A DNA stretch of 64,000 bases from Acidobacteriota bacterium (GTDB lineage Bacteria; Acidobacteriota; Vicinamibacteria; Vicinamibacterales; Fen-181): the NCBI GenBank assembly GCA_003170135.1, contig PMZR01000125.1, forward strand, positions 97,019 to 161,018. The letters are read 5' to 3'. How positions within the stretch are numbered: the stretch's first letter is position 1; the number at the start of each line of letters is the position of its first letter. This document shows, in pieces, positions 51,757-60,885 of this stretch. The notes beneath the pieces are model-generated. The model did not search any database. It saw only the letters and a program-made list of their open reading frames with translations, and was not told where the DNA came from. The position numbers were made by a program, and so were the translations under genes.

Positions 51757-52656
51757 ATGCCCACGCACGAACCGGTCATGACCGGCGAGGTCGTCGGATT
51801 CCTCCAGCCGCAGGGCGGCGGCGTCTTCGTGGACTGCACGGTTGGAGCGGGCGGTCACGCGCGGGCACTGCTCGAAGCGGGCGCCGGCCGCCTCGTGGCC
51901 ATCGATCGCGATCCGCACGCCTTGGCCGTGGCCCGCGAACGCCTGGATGCCTGGGCCGGCCGGGTTGAGTTCGTGCACGCCGATTATCGGACCATCGCCG
52001 GCGTGCTCGATGCGCGCGGCCTCGCCGCGGTCGACGGCCTGGTGGCGGATCTCGGCGTGTCATCGATGCAGCTGGAAGGCGAGGGCCGTGGGTTCAGCTT
52101 TCAGCGCGACGAACCACTCGACATGCGGATGGATCCGAGCACAGGACCGAGCGCGGCCGACCTGGTCGCGGGCGCAGGCGAACAGGAGCTCGCGGACGTG
52201 ATCTTCCGCCACGGCGAGGAACGCTTCTCCCGGCGGATCGCGCGCGCCATCGTGCAATCGCGCGCGGCGGCCCCGATCGCCACGACCGGGCAGCTGGCCT
52301 CGATTGTCCGGCGGGCGGTGCCGACCCGCGGCTGGCAGCGCATCGACCCGGCGACGCGGACGTTCCAGGCCATTCGCATCTGGGTGAACTCCGAGCTCGA
52401 GGGGCTCGATGGTTTTCTCGAGACCGCGTGCCTCCGCCTGCGGGCCGGCGCGCGCATCGTCGTCATCACGTTCCACTCGCTCGAGGACCGGGTCGTGAAA
52501 CACACGCTGCGGTCCATCGACGCGCGGGGCGAGATCGGGATGCAGGTGCTGACGAAGAAGCCCGTCAGGCCGAACGAAGACGAGCTCGCGCGCAACCCTC
52601 GCGCGCGCAGCGCGAAACTGCGGGCCGCCGAACGCCGGATGGACCGGGGGATGTGA
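51757..52656 (+). CDS. rsmH: 16S rRNA m4C1402 methyltransferase RsmH (MraW)
   Basis: 299 residues from ATG 51757, normal length. HEPVMTGEVVGFL at the start, DCTVGAGGHARALLEAG as SAM motif I, AIDRDPHAL as motif II, DLGVSSMQLE, GFSFQRDEPLDMRMD, and near the end ITFHSLEDRVVKH. It N4-methylates C1402 of 16S rRNA. Stop and ftsL start overlap as TGATG, so the two are translationally coupled. Second gene of the dcw cluster. Confidence 0.95.
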   Translation: MPTHEPVMTGEVVGFLQPQGGGVFVDCTVGAGGHARALLEAGAGRLVAIDRDPHALAVARERLDAWAGRVEFVHADYRTIAGVLDARGLAAVDGLVADLGVSSMQLEGEGRGFSFQRDEPLDMRMDPSTGPSAADLVAGAGEQELADVIFRHGEERFSRRIARAIVQSRAAAPIATTGQLASIVRRAVPTRGWQRIDPATRTFQAIRIWVNSELEGLDGFLETACLRLRAGARIVVITFHSLEDRVVKHTLRSIDARGEIGMQVLTKKPVRPNEDELARNPRARSAKLRAAERRMDRGM

Positions 52657-53042
52657 TGGACGCAACCGAATACGCGCTGCGGAAGATCGTCCACAACAAT
52701 CCGATCGTCCGCGAGGTCGACGAGGTGCGGCAGCGCGAGATGTGGCAGTGGGTGTGGATCGGGCTCGTGCTGGTCCTTGTGCTGCTGGTCTCGGCGTGGC
52801 TCCAGTTCGCGGTGCTGGTTCAGCACGGCTACGACATGGAGACGCTCCAGCGCGCCCGTGCCGCCGAAGCGGAGACCGCGCGGCTGCTGCACCTGGACAT
52901 CGAGCGGCTCAGCTCGCCGAAACGCATCGAGGAGTTTGCGACGACCCGGCTTCAGATGGTCGCTCCCGGCGTGAACGCCATCGTGCTGCCGCGCATCGTG
53001 GCACCGGAGCGCCCCCCGTCGTCGGTCGTCGCGGCCCGGTGA
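52656..53042 (+). CDS. ftsL: FtsL-like cell division protein
   Basis: 128 residues from ATG 52656. A roughly 30-residue cytoplasmic N-terminus, one membrane helix (MWQWVWIGLVLVLVLLVSAWLQ, near 29-50), then a heptad-like segment (METLQRARAAEAETARLLHLDIERLSSPKRIEEFA) and a short Pro-rich end. This topology, plus the position between rsmH and ftsI, defines FtsL; sequence conservation in this family is weak. It would form a coiled coil with FtsB (not in window) and link to FtsI and FtsW at the septum. Confidence 0.85.
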   Translation: MDATEYALRKIVHNNPIVREVDEVRQREMWQWVWIGLVLVLVLLVSAWLQFAVLVQHGYDMETLQRARAAEAETARLLHLDIERLSSPKRIEEFATTRLQMVAPGVNAIVLPRIVAPERPPSSVVAAR

Positions 53043-53124
53043 GATCACCAGTCGCCGAAGAGGTCCCCGTCGCCGGCCGAGCCGCCAGGCGGGGACACGC
53101 AGTCGCAGCACGCGGGAGGGCGCC

Positions 53125-55158
53125 GTGGCCGAGCAGACAGTGAACGCGTGGCAGCGCACCATCCGGGGCCGCGTGGTGATTGCGGCGATCCTCTTCGCGA
53201 CGTGGGCCGTCGTCATCGAGGCGCAGCTCGTCCGCCTGCAGGTCTTCGACCACGCCGAGCTGCAGATGAAGGCCGACAGCCAGAGCAAGGGGCTCACGCG
53301 CGTGCCGGCCCGGCGCGGCGACATCGTCGATCGGCACGGGCAGGTGCTGGCCACGAGCGTCGATGCCGACGTCATCTTCGCGGTCCCGACCGAGGTCGAC
53401 GATCCGGCGGGAACCGCCCAGGCGCTGTGCAACGCGATGAGCGGGTGTGCGCCCGGGGAACGCGACGACATCGCCGAGAAATTGTCGCAGCCGCGGTCCT
53501 TCACCTACGTGCGGCGCGCCAACCGCGTGCTGCCCGAGGACGCCCGGCGCGTCGCCGCGCTCAAGCTGCCGGGGATCGGGTTCATCAAGGACACGCGCCG
53601 CGCCTACCCGAACAGCGAACTTGCCGCTCACTTGCTCGGGTACGTCGGCACCGATAACATCGGGTTGAACGGCCTCGAGCAGGTGTTCGACAAGTACATC
53701 AGCGGCCGGGACGGCCGCGTCCTCATCGAGACCGACAACCACCACCACCCATTCGGACGTGCCGGCCGTGCCGCGATCCAGGGCGCCACGCTTCAGCTCG
53801 CCATCGACCAGTACCTGCAGCATCTCACCGAGCGGGAGCTCCACGCGGCGGTCGAGGAGAACCACGCGGCGGGCGGCAGCGCCCTCATCATGGACCCGCA
53901 CACGGGCGACATCCTGGCGATGGCGAACGAGCCGACCTTCGATCCGAACAAGTACGGCGACGCCGGTCCCGACAGCCGGCGCAACCGCGCGATCCAGGAC
54001 GTCTACGAGCCCGGATCCACGTTCAAGATCGTCACGGCCTCGGCTGCGCTCGAGGAGCACGTGATGACGCCGGACTCGCTCATCGACGTCAGCGGCGGCC
54101 TGATTCGACTCGGATCGCGCGTCGTCCACGACACGCACAACTACGGCGTGCTCTCGTTCACCGACGTCATCGTGAAATCGAGCAACGTGGGCGCTATCAG
54201 GATCGGCCTGCAGCTCGGCGCCGAGCGGCTCGGCCGCTACGTGCATCGCTTCGGGTTCGGCACGCGGTTGTCGCCCGACTTTCCCGGCGAGAACGCCGGG
54301 CTCCTCTGGGATCCCGCCAGCTGGTCGCAAAGCGCGCTGGCGTCGGTCTCGATGGGATACCAGATCAGCGTGACGCCGCTGCAGATGGCGACGGCCGCCT
54401 GCGTGGTGGCCAACGGCGGCGAGCTCGTCCAGCCGCGCGTGGTCAAGTCGATCACGTCGTCTGATGGCGTGCGCACGGACGTGACGCCGCGCGTCGTACG
54501 GCGCGCGATTCTCAAGAGCACCGCGGATGCACTGACCTCGATCATGGAAGGCGTGACCGAGCGCGGCACGGCGAAGGCGGCGAGCATTCCCGGCTACAGC
54601 GTGGCAGGCAAGACGGGTACGGCGCACAAGGTCGAGCACGGCGTCTACTCGCAGTCGGACTACAACGCGTCGTTCGTCGGCTTCCTCCCGTCGCGCCAGC
54701 CGGTCCTGACGATCCTCGTCATGATCGACTCCCCGCACGGACATGGCTATTTCGGCGGCTCGGTGGCCGCGCCGGTCTTCAAGCGGATCGCCGAGCCGGC
54801 GATGCGGTATCTCGGGATCGCGCCCACCGGGGACAGTCAGCCCGTGCTCGTCGCCCGCCAGGTGGCGACGCGGCCCGCCGTGCCGTCGTCGGCGGCGCCG
54901 CCGGACGCGGCGCGGATCGTCCGCACCGCGACGGCGCGTCCCGACGCGCCGGGCGTCGTGCCCGACGTGGTGGGCCTGAGCGCGCGCGAGGCCATCCGCG
55001 TGCTCGCCCGCTTCGGCATGACGGCGCGCGTCAGCGGCGACGGCGTGGTGCTCCAGCAGGAACCTCGCCCGGGAAGCACGCTCGATCCCGGGGCGGCATG
55101 CACCCTGGCGCTCGGCCGACCCGCCGCGGTCGGGACCGGTCCGGACCAACGGCAATGA
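53125..55158 (+). CDS. ftsI: Septal transpeptidase FtsI (PBP3-type) with C-terminal PASTA domain
   Basis: 677 residues from GTG 53125 (SD GGGAGG). One N-terminal helix (residues 17-34), dimerisation domain with PARRGDIVDRHGQVLA, and a transpeptidase domain with S298-TFK, S352-S-N354 and K496-TG. It cross-links septal peptidoglycan with FtsW. After residue 565 a Pro/Ala-rich linker leads to a single PASTA-like domain (VPDVVGLSAREAIRVL to about 664). PASTA is not present in proteobacterial FtsI but occurs in several phyla. Four-base ATGA overlap with murE. Confidence 0.94.
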   Translation: MAEQTVNAWQRTIRGRVVIAAILFATWAVVIEAQLVRLQVFDHAELQMKADSQSKGLTRVPARRGDIVDRHGQVLATSVDADVIFAVPTEVDDPAGTAQALCNAMSGCAPGERDDIAEKLSQPRSFTYVRRANRVLPEDARRVAALKLPGIGFIKDTRRAYPNSELAAHLLGYVGTDNIGLNGLEQVFDKYISGRDGRVLIETDNHHHPFGRAGRAAIQGATLQLAIDQYLQHLTERELHAAVEENHAAGGSALIMDPHTGDILAMANEPTFDPNKYGDAGPDSRRNRAIQDVYEPGSTFKIVTASAALEEHVMTPDSLIDVSGGLIRLGSRVVHDTHNYGVLSFTDVIVKSSNVGAIRIGLQLGAERLGRYVHRFGFGTRLSPDFPGENAGLLWDPASWSQSALASVSMGYQISVTPLQMATAACVVANGGELVQPRVVKSITSSDGVRTDVTPRVVRRAILKSTADALTSIMEGVTERGTAKAASIPGYSVAGKTGTAHKVEHGVYSQSDYNASFVGFLPSRQPVLTILVMIDSPHGHGYFGGSVAAPVFKRIAEPAMRYLGIAPTGDSQPVLVARQVATRPAVPSSAAPPDAARIVRTATARPDAPGVVPDVVGLSAREAIRVLARFGMTARVSGDGVVLQQEPRPGSTLDPGAACTLALGRPAAVGTGPDQRQ

Positions 55159-56684
55159 CACTGGCCCGCCTCATCGAACGCCTCGGCTCGCTGGTCGTCG
55201 CCTCGCAGACGGGCGACGCGGCGGCCATGGCGCGCTCGGTGAAGGCGGTGACCTACGATTCCCGGCGCGTGGGGCCGGGCTGCGTGTTCGTCGCGCTGCG
55301 CGGGCTGGTCGCCGACGGGAACGCATTCATCCCGCAGGCGGCGAGCCGTGGCGCGATTGCGGTCGTCTCGGACGCCGAGCCGCGGGCCGACGGGCCGCTG
55401 AACTGGGTCCGCGTGACCGACGCGCGGGCCGCGCTGGCGGTCGTCGCCGACGCGCTGTTCGGGCAGCCGAGCCACGACCTGACGGTGGTCGGTATCACGG
55501 GCACCAACGGCAAGACGACAACCGCCTACCTCCTCAGCGAGATCTTCCAGCAGGCGGGCATCAAGCCCGGCCTCGTCGGGACCATCGTGTATCGGGTGGG
55601 CGACGAGAATCGTCCCGCCGCCCGGACCACGCCCGAGGCATCGGATATGCAGCAGTTGCTGAGGGAGATGGTGGATCGGGGATGCGGCGCCTGCGTGATG
55701 GAGGTGTCCTCGCACGCGCTCGCGCTGAAGCGCGTCGACGGCATCCGCTTCCGGGCGGCGGTCTTCACCAACCTCACGCGCGATCACCTGGATTTTCACG
55801 GCGACATGGATGCGTACTTCGGCAGCAAGCGGCGCCTGTTCGAGTTGCTGCCCGCGGACGGTGTCGCCATCGTCAACGTGGACGATCCGCGCGGCCGGTC
55901 GCTCGTCGACTGCGACCGCCGCGTCGTCACCTACGCGATCGACCGGCCCGCCGACGTGACGCCCGGCCCGCTGTCCTTCTCGCTCAGCGGCCTCGCGTTC
56001 GAGGCGAGCACGCCCGTGGGTCCGATCCAGGTCCGCTCGCGACTGGTCGGCCGGCCCAACGTGTACAACATCCTGGCGGCCACCGCGACAGCCGTGGCGC
56101 TCGACGTGCCCGTGCCGGCGATCGAGCGCGCGTTCGTCGCGCTGCCGGGCGTTCCCGGCCGCTTCGAGATCGTCTCCGCCGAGGCCGACGACGTCACCGT
56201 GGTCGTGGACTATGCGCACACCGACGACGCGCTGAAGAACCTGCTGGAGACCGCGCGCCCGCTCGCGTCGCGTCGTCTCATCACGGTGTTCGGCTGCGGC
56301 GGCGATCGCGATCGGTCGAAGCGGCCGCTGATGGGCGCCGTCGTCGCCCGGCTGAGCGACCTCATCATCGTGACCTCCGACAACCCGCGCAGCGAGGAGC
56401 CGGAGCGGATCATCGAAGACATCATGCGGGGTATCCAGCCGGGGGGCGAGCGGGGCCGGGCCAATAGCGGCGGGCGCGCGCACCGCAAGATTGTGGATCG
56501 GCGCCAGGCGATCGAGCGCGCAATCGAGCTCGCGGAACCGGGCGACACGGTCCTCATCGCGGGCAAAGGGCACGAACGAACCCAGGTCATCGGCGAGCGG
56601 GTTCTGCCGTTCGACGACGCGGCGATCGCGCGCGAAGCGCTCGAGCGGCGCCGGGCGGCCGACCGTGGCCGCGGACCGCAGTGA
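55155..56684 (+). CDS. murE: UDP-MurNAc-L-Ala-D-Glu:meso-DAP ligase MurE
   Basis: 509 residues from ATG 55155 (ATGA overlap with ftsI). N-terminal UDP-binding domain (TYDSRRVGPGCVFVALRG), ATP loop GITGTNGKTTT with Lys120, MEVSSHALALKRVDG, YFGSKRRLF with the carbamylated Lys225, and VDYAHTDDALKNLL. DNPR at 409-412 is the motif of enzymes adding meso-diaminopimelate rather than Lys, so the peptidoglycan is mDAP-type. GKGHERTQ is near the end. Cytoplasmic; third amino acid addition to the stem peptide. Confidence 0.95.
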   Translation: MTLARLIERLGSLVVASQTGDAAAMARSVKAVTYDSRRVGPGCVFVALRGLVADGNAFIPQAASRGAIAVVSDAEPRADGPLNWVRVTDARAALAVVADALFGQPSHDLTVVGITGTNGKTTTAYLLSEIFQQAGIKPGLVGTIVYRVGDENRPAARTTPEASDMQQLLREMVDRGCGACVMEVSSHALALKRVDGIRFRAAVFTNLTRDHLDFHGDMDAYFGSKRRLFELLPADGVAIVNVDDPRGRSLVDCDRRVVTYAIDRPADVTPGPLSFSLSGLAFEASTPVGPIQVRSRLVGRPNVYNILAATATAVALDVPVPAIERAFVALPGVPGRFEIVSAEADDVTVVVDYAHTDDALKNLLETARPLASRRLITVFGCGGDRDRSKRPLMGAVVARLSDLIIVTSDNPRSEEPERIIEDIMRGIQPGGERGRANSGGRAHRKIVDRRQAIERAIELAEPGDTVLIAGKGHERTQVIGERVLPFDDAAIAREALERRRAADRGRGPQ

Positions 56685-56693
56685 GGGTACCGA

Positions 56694-58127
56694 GTGGCAC
56701 ACCGGCCATCACCGGGCGGACGGGCCGAGCCGCGTGACCTGCGGCTCACAGCCGGGGACGTGGCCGAGGCGACCGGCGGATCGCTGGTCACCGGCGATCC
56801 GCTGTCGGCGATTGGCGGGTTCTCGATCGATTCGCGCCGGATCGCGGCGGGCGACCTGTTCTTCGCAATCCGGGGACCGCGGTTCGACGGGCACGACTTC
56901 GTGGCGTCCGTGCTCGGGGCCGGCGCGGCGGGCATCGTCGTCTGCAGACAGACGTCGCCGCTGCCGTCCGGCGGGTTCGTCGTTCTGGTCGACGACACCG
57001 TGCGGGCGCTCCAGGCAATGGCGGCCTGGATTCGCCGGCGATCGGGCGCCGCGGTGGTGTCGGTGACGGGCAGCGCGGGCAAGACGACGACCAAGGAAGC
57101 GATCGCGTTGATGCTGGCGGCCCGGTACGACGTCGTCCGCAACGCGGGAAACCTGAACAACCACATCGGCGTGCCGCTCTCGCTGCTGGAGCTGCGGCAC
57201 CGGCCGGACATCGCGGTGGTCGAACTCGGCATGAATCATCCAGGGGAGCTTCGCACGCTGGTCGCCATCGCGGAGCCCGACGTGCGCGTCTGGACGAATG
57301 TCGCCGAGGTGCACACCGAGTTCTTCGCGTCGCTCGACGAGGTCGCCGACGCAAAAGCCGAGGTCCTCGAGCACGCGACCGCCAGAACGGTGCTGGTCGC
57401 GAATGCCGACGATCCGCTGGTCATGGCCCGCGCGGCCGGGTTTCGAGGACACGTGCTGACCTTTGGTCTCGAGCAACGCGCCGACGTGACGGCGTGCGAC
57501 CTGGACGAGCGCGGCCTCGACGGGTTCGAGGCGCTCCTGCGGACGCCGGCCGGGGACGCGCAAGTCCACATCCCGTTGCTGGGGCGCGCGAACGTGATGA
57601 ACGTGCTGGCCGCCACGTGCGTGGCCGTGCACTACGAGGTTCCGCTCGACGACATCGCCGGCCGGATCGCGATGCTCGAGCCGGCGGCTCACCGCGGCGA
57701 GGTCCTGCGCCTGGCGGGCGGCGTCACGGTCGTCGATGACTGTTATAACTCGAACCCGCGAGCGCTCGGCGGCGTCCTGGACGTTGTCGGTCGCGAAGGC
57801 CGCAGCGCGCGTCGGATCGCCGTGCTCGGCGAGATGCTCGAACTTGGGCCGCTCTCCCGCGCGCTGCACGAGATGTGCGGGCGTGCGGCGGCTGCGGCGA
57901 ACCTCCGCTACCTCATCACCGTCGGCGGCGATCCCGCGCGCGCGCTGGGAGAAAGCGCCGTGGCGGCGGGCATGGAACGGGACGCCGTCTTCCACGTCGC
58001 GGCCAGTCCGGAGGCGGCCGACACGCTGGTGGCGCTGGTCCGACCGGGTGACCTCGTCCTCGTGAAGGGATCGCGGGGGATCCGCACGGACATCGTCGTA
58101 GACCGGCTGAAGGCGGAGTTCGCCTGA
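56694..58127 (+). CDS. murF: UDP-MurNAc-tripeptide:D-Ala-D-Ala ligase MurF
   Basis: 477 residues from GTG 56694. FSIDSRRIAAGDLFFAIRG in the UDP-binding domain, ATP loop SVTGSAGKTTTKE with Lys130, NAGNLNNHIGVP, ELGMNHPGEL and TNVAEVHTEFF, then DDCYNSNPRAL and GEMLELG at the C-terminal domain. It adds D-Ala-D-Ala to finish the UDP-MurNAc-pentapeptide. Start lies 9 bp after murE; the stop overlaps mraY as TGATG. Confidence 0.95.
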   Translation: MAHRPSPGGRAEPRDLRLTAGDVAEATGGSLVTGDPLSAIGGFSIDSRRIAAGDLFFAIRGPRFDGHDFVASVLGAGAAGIVVCRQTSPLPSGGFVVLVDDTVRALQAMAAWIRRRSGAAVVSVTGSAGKTTTKEAIALMLAARYDVVRNAGNLNNHIGVPLSLLELRHRPDIAVVELGMNHPGELRTLVAIAEPDVRVWTNVAEVHTEFFASLDEVADAKAEVLEHATARTVLVANADDPLVMARAAGFRGHVLTFGLEQRADVTACDLDERGLDGFEALLRTPAGDAQVHIPLLGRANVMNVLAATCVAVHYEVPLDDIAGRIAMLEPAAHRGEVLRLAGGVTVVDDCYNSNPRALGGVLDVVGREGRSARRIAVLGEMLELGPLSRALHEMCGRAAAAANLRYLITVGGDPARALGESAVAAGMERDAVFHVAASPEAADTLVALVRPGDLVLVKGSRGIRTDIVVDRLKAEFA

Positions 58128-59212
58128 TGCTCTATTACCTGCTGTACCACCTGCACACGCAGATCTCGCCACTCAACGTGGCGCGGTACATCACGTTCCG
58201 CACCGCGGCCGCGAGCCTCAGCGCGCTGTTTATCAGCCTCGTGTTCGGCCCCTGGATGATCCGCAAGCTGCACGAGTTCCAGATCGGCCAGGTGATCCGG
58301 CAGGACGGCCCGGCGAGCCACAAGCTCAAGGCCGGGACGCCGACGATGGGCGGACTGCTCATTCTCACGGCGGCGATCGTGCCGACGTTGCTCTGGGCGG
58401 ATCTCGCGAACGTCGACATCTGGATCGCGATCGGCGCGACGCTGGCGTTCGGGGCCATCGGCTTCGCGGACGATTACCTGAAGATCGTGCGATGCAGCCA
58501 CTACGGGCTCCGGCCCCGCTACAAGATGGGGTTGCAGATCGCCGCGGCGCTGGCGGTGGGCGTAGTGCTGCTGGTGCTGGCCAACTCGAGCCTGTACAGC
58601 ACGCGGCTGATCTTCCCGTTCTTCAAGCGGTTGATCCCGGATCTCGGCTGGGGCTACGTGGTGTTCGCGGTGCTCGTGCTCGTGGCCGTGTCGAACACGG
58701 TGAACCTGACCGACGGGTTGGACGGTCTCGCGATCAGCACCTTCGCGATCGCGGCGGCCACCTACACCGCGCTCGCCTACGTGACCGGGCACAAGTTCTT
58801 CGCGGATTACCTGTTGCTGGTCCGCTTTCCGCCCGCCGCGGAGCTGACGGTGTTCTGCGGGTCGCTGGTCGGCGCCAGTCTTGGCTTCCTTTGGTACAAC
58901 TCGTACCCGGCCGACATCTTCATGGGCGACGTCGGCTCGCTGGCACTGGGCGGGGCGCTCGGGACGGTCGCGATCCTGATCAAGCAGGAACTGCTGCTCA
59001 TCGTCGTCGGCGGCATTTATGTGCTCGAGGGGCTGTCGGTGATCGTCCAGGTGTCCTCGTTCAAGATGACCGGCAAGCGCGTGCTCAAGATGGCGCCCTT
59101 GCACCATCACTTCGAGCTGTCGGGCTGGAGCGAGCCGAAGGTGATCACGCGGTTCGTCATCGTGGCGATCATCTTCGCGCTGTTCAGCCTGACGACGCTC
59201 AAGCTTCGATAG
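58127..59212 (+). CDS. mraY: Phospho-MurNAc-pentapeptide translocase MraY
   Basis: 361 residues from ATG 58127. About ten helices with all family signatures: GTPTMGG (70-76), FADD (113-116), NLTDGLDG (193-200) and MGDVGS (266-271), the Asp residues binding Mg and the pyrophosphate, plus HHHFE (326-330). It transfers phospho-MurNAc-pentapeptide to undecaprenyl phosphate, giving lipid I. Followed by a 106-bp spacer with a 7-bp tandem repeat, unlike the tight junctions on its other side. Confidence 0.96.
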   Translation: MLYYLLYHLHTQISPLNVARYITFRTAAASLSALFISLVFGPWMIRKLHEFQIGQVIRQDGPASHKLKAGTPTMGGLLILTAAIVPTLLWADLANVDIWIAIGATLAFGAIGFADDYLKIVRCSHYGLRPRYKMGLQIAAALAVGVVLLVLANSSLYSTRLIFPFFKRLIPDLGWGYVVFAVLVLVAVSNTVNLTDGLDGLAISTFAIAAATYTALAYVTGHKFFADYLLLVRFPPAAELTVFCGSLVGASLGFLWYNSYPADIFMGDVGSLALGGALGTVAILIKQELLLIVVGGIYVLEGLSVIVQVSSFKMTGKRVLKMAPLHHHFELSGWSEPKVITRFVIVAIIFALFSLTTLKLR

Positions 59213-59215
59213 TCG

Positions 59216-59257
59216 TGGTCGTTGGTCGTTGGTTGTTAGTTGTTGGTCGTTAGTCGG
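59216..59257 (+). repeat. Degenerate 7-bp tandem repeat (TGGTCGT)
   Basis: Six consecutive 7-bp units begin 4 bp after the mraY stop: three exact TGGTCGT copies and variants such as TGGTTGT, TAGTTGT and TAGTCGG. A further partial unit with TTGGTC ends at 59266. It fills most of the mraY-murD spacer. No protein-like frame uses it. Confidence 0.8.
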
Positions 59258-59318
59258 ACGTTGGTCATGGGCATGCGGGATCGGGCTTCCTGGTTTGTTT
59301 GATGAGGTCGAGGGCGCT

Positions 59319-60677
59319 GTGAGTGAATTTTCCGTGCGCGGCCGGCGGGTGGTCGTGATGGGCGGCGGGCGCAGCGGGACCGCGGCGGCCTTGCTGCTGC
59401 GCGACCGCGGCGCGGATGTCACGCTGACCGACGTGCGCGCCGAGATCGCTGAGGGCCCGCGCCTGCGCGAGGCCGGCGTCACGCTCGAGCTCGGGTACCA
59501 CGATTCCCGCACGCTGCGGGCCGCCGACCTGATCGTCACGAGCCCCGGAATCCCCTGGCGTTTCCCCCTCCTCGAGGATGCGCGCGAGGCGGGCGTGCCG
59601 GTCGTCGGCGAGATCGAACTGGCCTCGCGATGGCTCCTCGGACCCGTCATCGCGATCACCGGGACGAAGGGGAAGTCCACGACGACCACGCTCGTCGGGC
59701 GGATGCTGCAGTCGGCCGGGATGCGCGTCGAGGTCGGCGGCAACCTCGGCACGGCGCTTTCGCTGCAGGTGCCCACCTCGACGACCGACTCGGTGCACGT
59801 CGTCGAAGTGAGCAGCTTCCAGCTGGAAGCGACCGACACGTTCCACCCGTGGATCGCCGCCATCCTGAACTTCTCGCCCGACCATCTCGACCGCCACGCG
59901 TCGGTGGACGAGTACGCGGCGGCCAAGCAACGGATCTTCGCGAACCAGGACGACCGCGACTGGACGGTGGCCAATTTCGGCGATCCGGCCGCCGTGTCGC
60001 TCGCAACGACCAGCCGCGCCAGGCGGGCGTGGTTCGGGCTCGACACGTGCCCGGATGAAGGCGTCACGGTCGCAAACGGCGCCATCTGTTACGTGACCCC
60101 CTCGTCGCGATCGCCGCTCATTCCGCTGACGGCGGTGCGGTTGATCGGACGGCACCTGCTCGCGGACGTTGTCGCGGCCGCCGCGATCGCCCGGCTGGCC
60201 GGCGTCACCGCTGACGCGATGGTCCGGGCCGTCGAGGGGTTCGGCGGCCTGGAACACGCGATGGAACTGGTCGCCGACCATCGCGGTGTCCGCTTCATCA
60301 ACGACTCGAAGGCGACCAACGTCGAGTCGGCCCGGTGTGCGATCGAGAGCTTCGACCACGGGCTGGTGCCGATCATCGGCGGGCGCTTCAAGGGCGGCGA
60401 TTTGCGCGAGCTGCGCGAACCGCTGCGCGCACGGGCGCGGGCGGTGGTGGCCATCGGCGAGGCGCGCGAACGCGTGCGCGAGGCGCTGGCCGGCGTCGTC
60501 GAGGTGCGGCCGGCCGAGTCGATGCGCGAGGCCGTCGACCAGGCCTTTGCGCTGGCCTCGCCCGACGGGATCGTGCTGCTCGCGCCGGCATGCGCGAGCT
60601 TCGACATGTTCGTGGACTACGCGGAGCGTGGCCGCGTGTTCAAGCAGGAGGTCGGGCGGATCGCCGGCCGCCCGTGA
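59319..60677 (+). CDS. murD: UDP-MurNAc-L-Ala:D-Glu ligase MurD
   Basis: 452 residues from GTG 59319, chosen because the protein begins naturally with SEFSVRGRRVVVMGGGRSG; a longer frame from 59229 lies in the repeat. N-terminal dinucleotide-like fold, ATP loop ITGTKGKSTTT with Lys119, VVEVSSFQLEATDTF, NFSPDHLDRH, and FINDSKATNVESA in the C-terminal domain. It adds D-Glu to UDP-MurNAc-L-Ala. 106 bp from mraY, and 208 bp from ftsW with an inverted repeat between. Confidence 0.95.
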   Translation: MSEFSVRGRRVVVMGGGRSGTAAALLLRDRGADVTLTDVRAEIAEGPRLREAGVTLELGYHDSRTLRAADLIVTSPGIPWRFPLLEDAREAGVPVVGEIELASRWLLGPVIAITGTKGKSTTTTLVGRMLQSAGMRVEVGGNLGTALSLQVPTSTTDSVHVVEVSSFQLEATDTFHPWIAAILNFSPDHLDRHASVDEYAAAKQRIFANQDDRDWTVANFGDPAAVSLATTSRARRAWFGLDTCPDEGVTVANGAICYVTPSSRSPLIPLTAVRLIGRHLLADVVAAAAIARLAGVTADAMVRAVEGFGGLEHAMELVADHRGVRFINDSKATNVESARCAIESFDHGLVPIIGGRFKGGDLRELREPLRARARAVVAIGEARERVREALAGVVEVRPAESMREAVDQAFALASPDGIVLLAPACASFDMFVDYAERGRVFKQEVGRIAGRP

Positions 60678-60795
60678 ACGGTGAGCAGTCGTCAGTCGGC
60701 CCGCGCGGTCGAGAGCGGGCAGCTGGGAACCACAGCCCTGCCGCGGTCTGTGAGCCCGTGTCTCGTCCCCCGGCTGACTGATGACTGCTGACCGT
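60678..60795. repeat. 24-nt inverted repeat between murD and ftsW
   Basis: The arm at 60678-60701 (ACGGTGAGCAGTCGTCAGTC...) and the reverse complement of 60772-60795 match at 21 of 24 bases, around a 70-bp GC-rich centre. The left arm starts directly at the murD stop. The transcript could form a long hairpin inside the dcw operon. No terminator-type T-run follows. Confidence 0.7.
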
Positions 60796-60885
60796 TTACG
60801 AAGCCGGCTGCGTGATTGTTTCGTGCGCGGGCGCCTCGCCCGCGACCGTTGTTTCGGATCCGGCTGGGCCAGGGATTAGGGTGAC

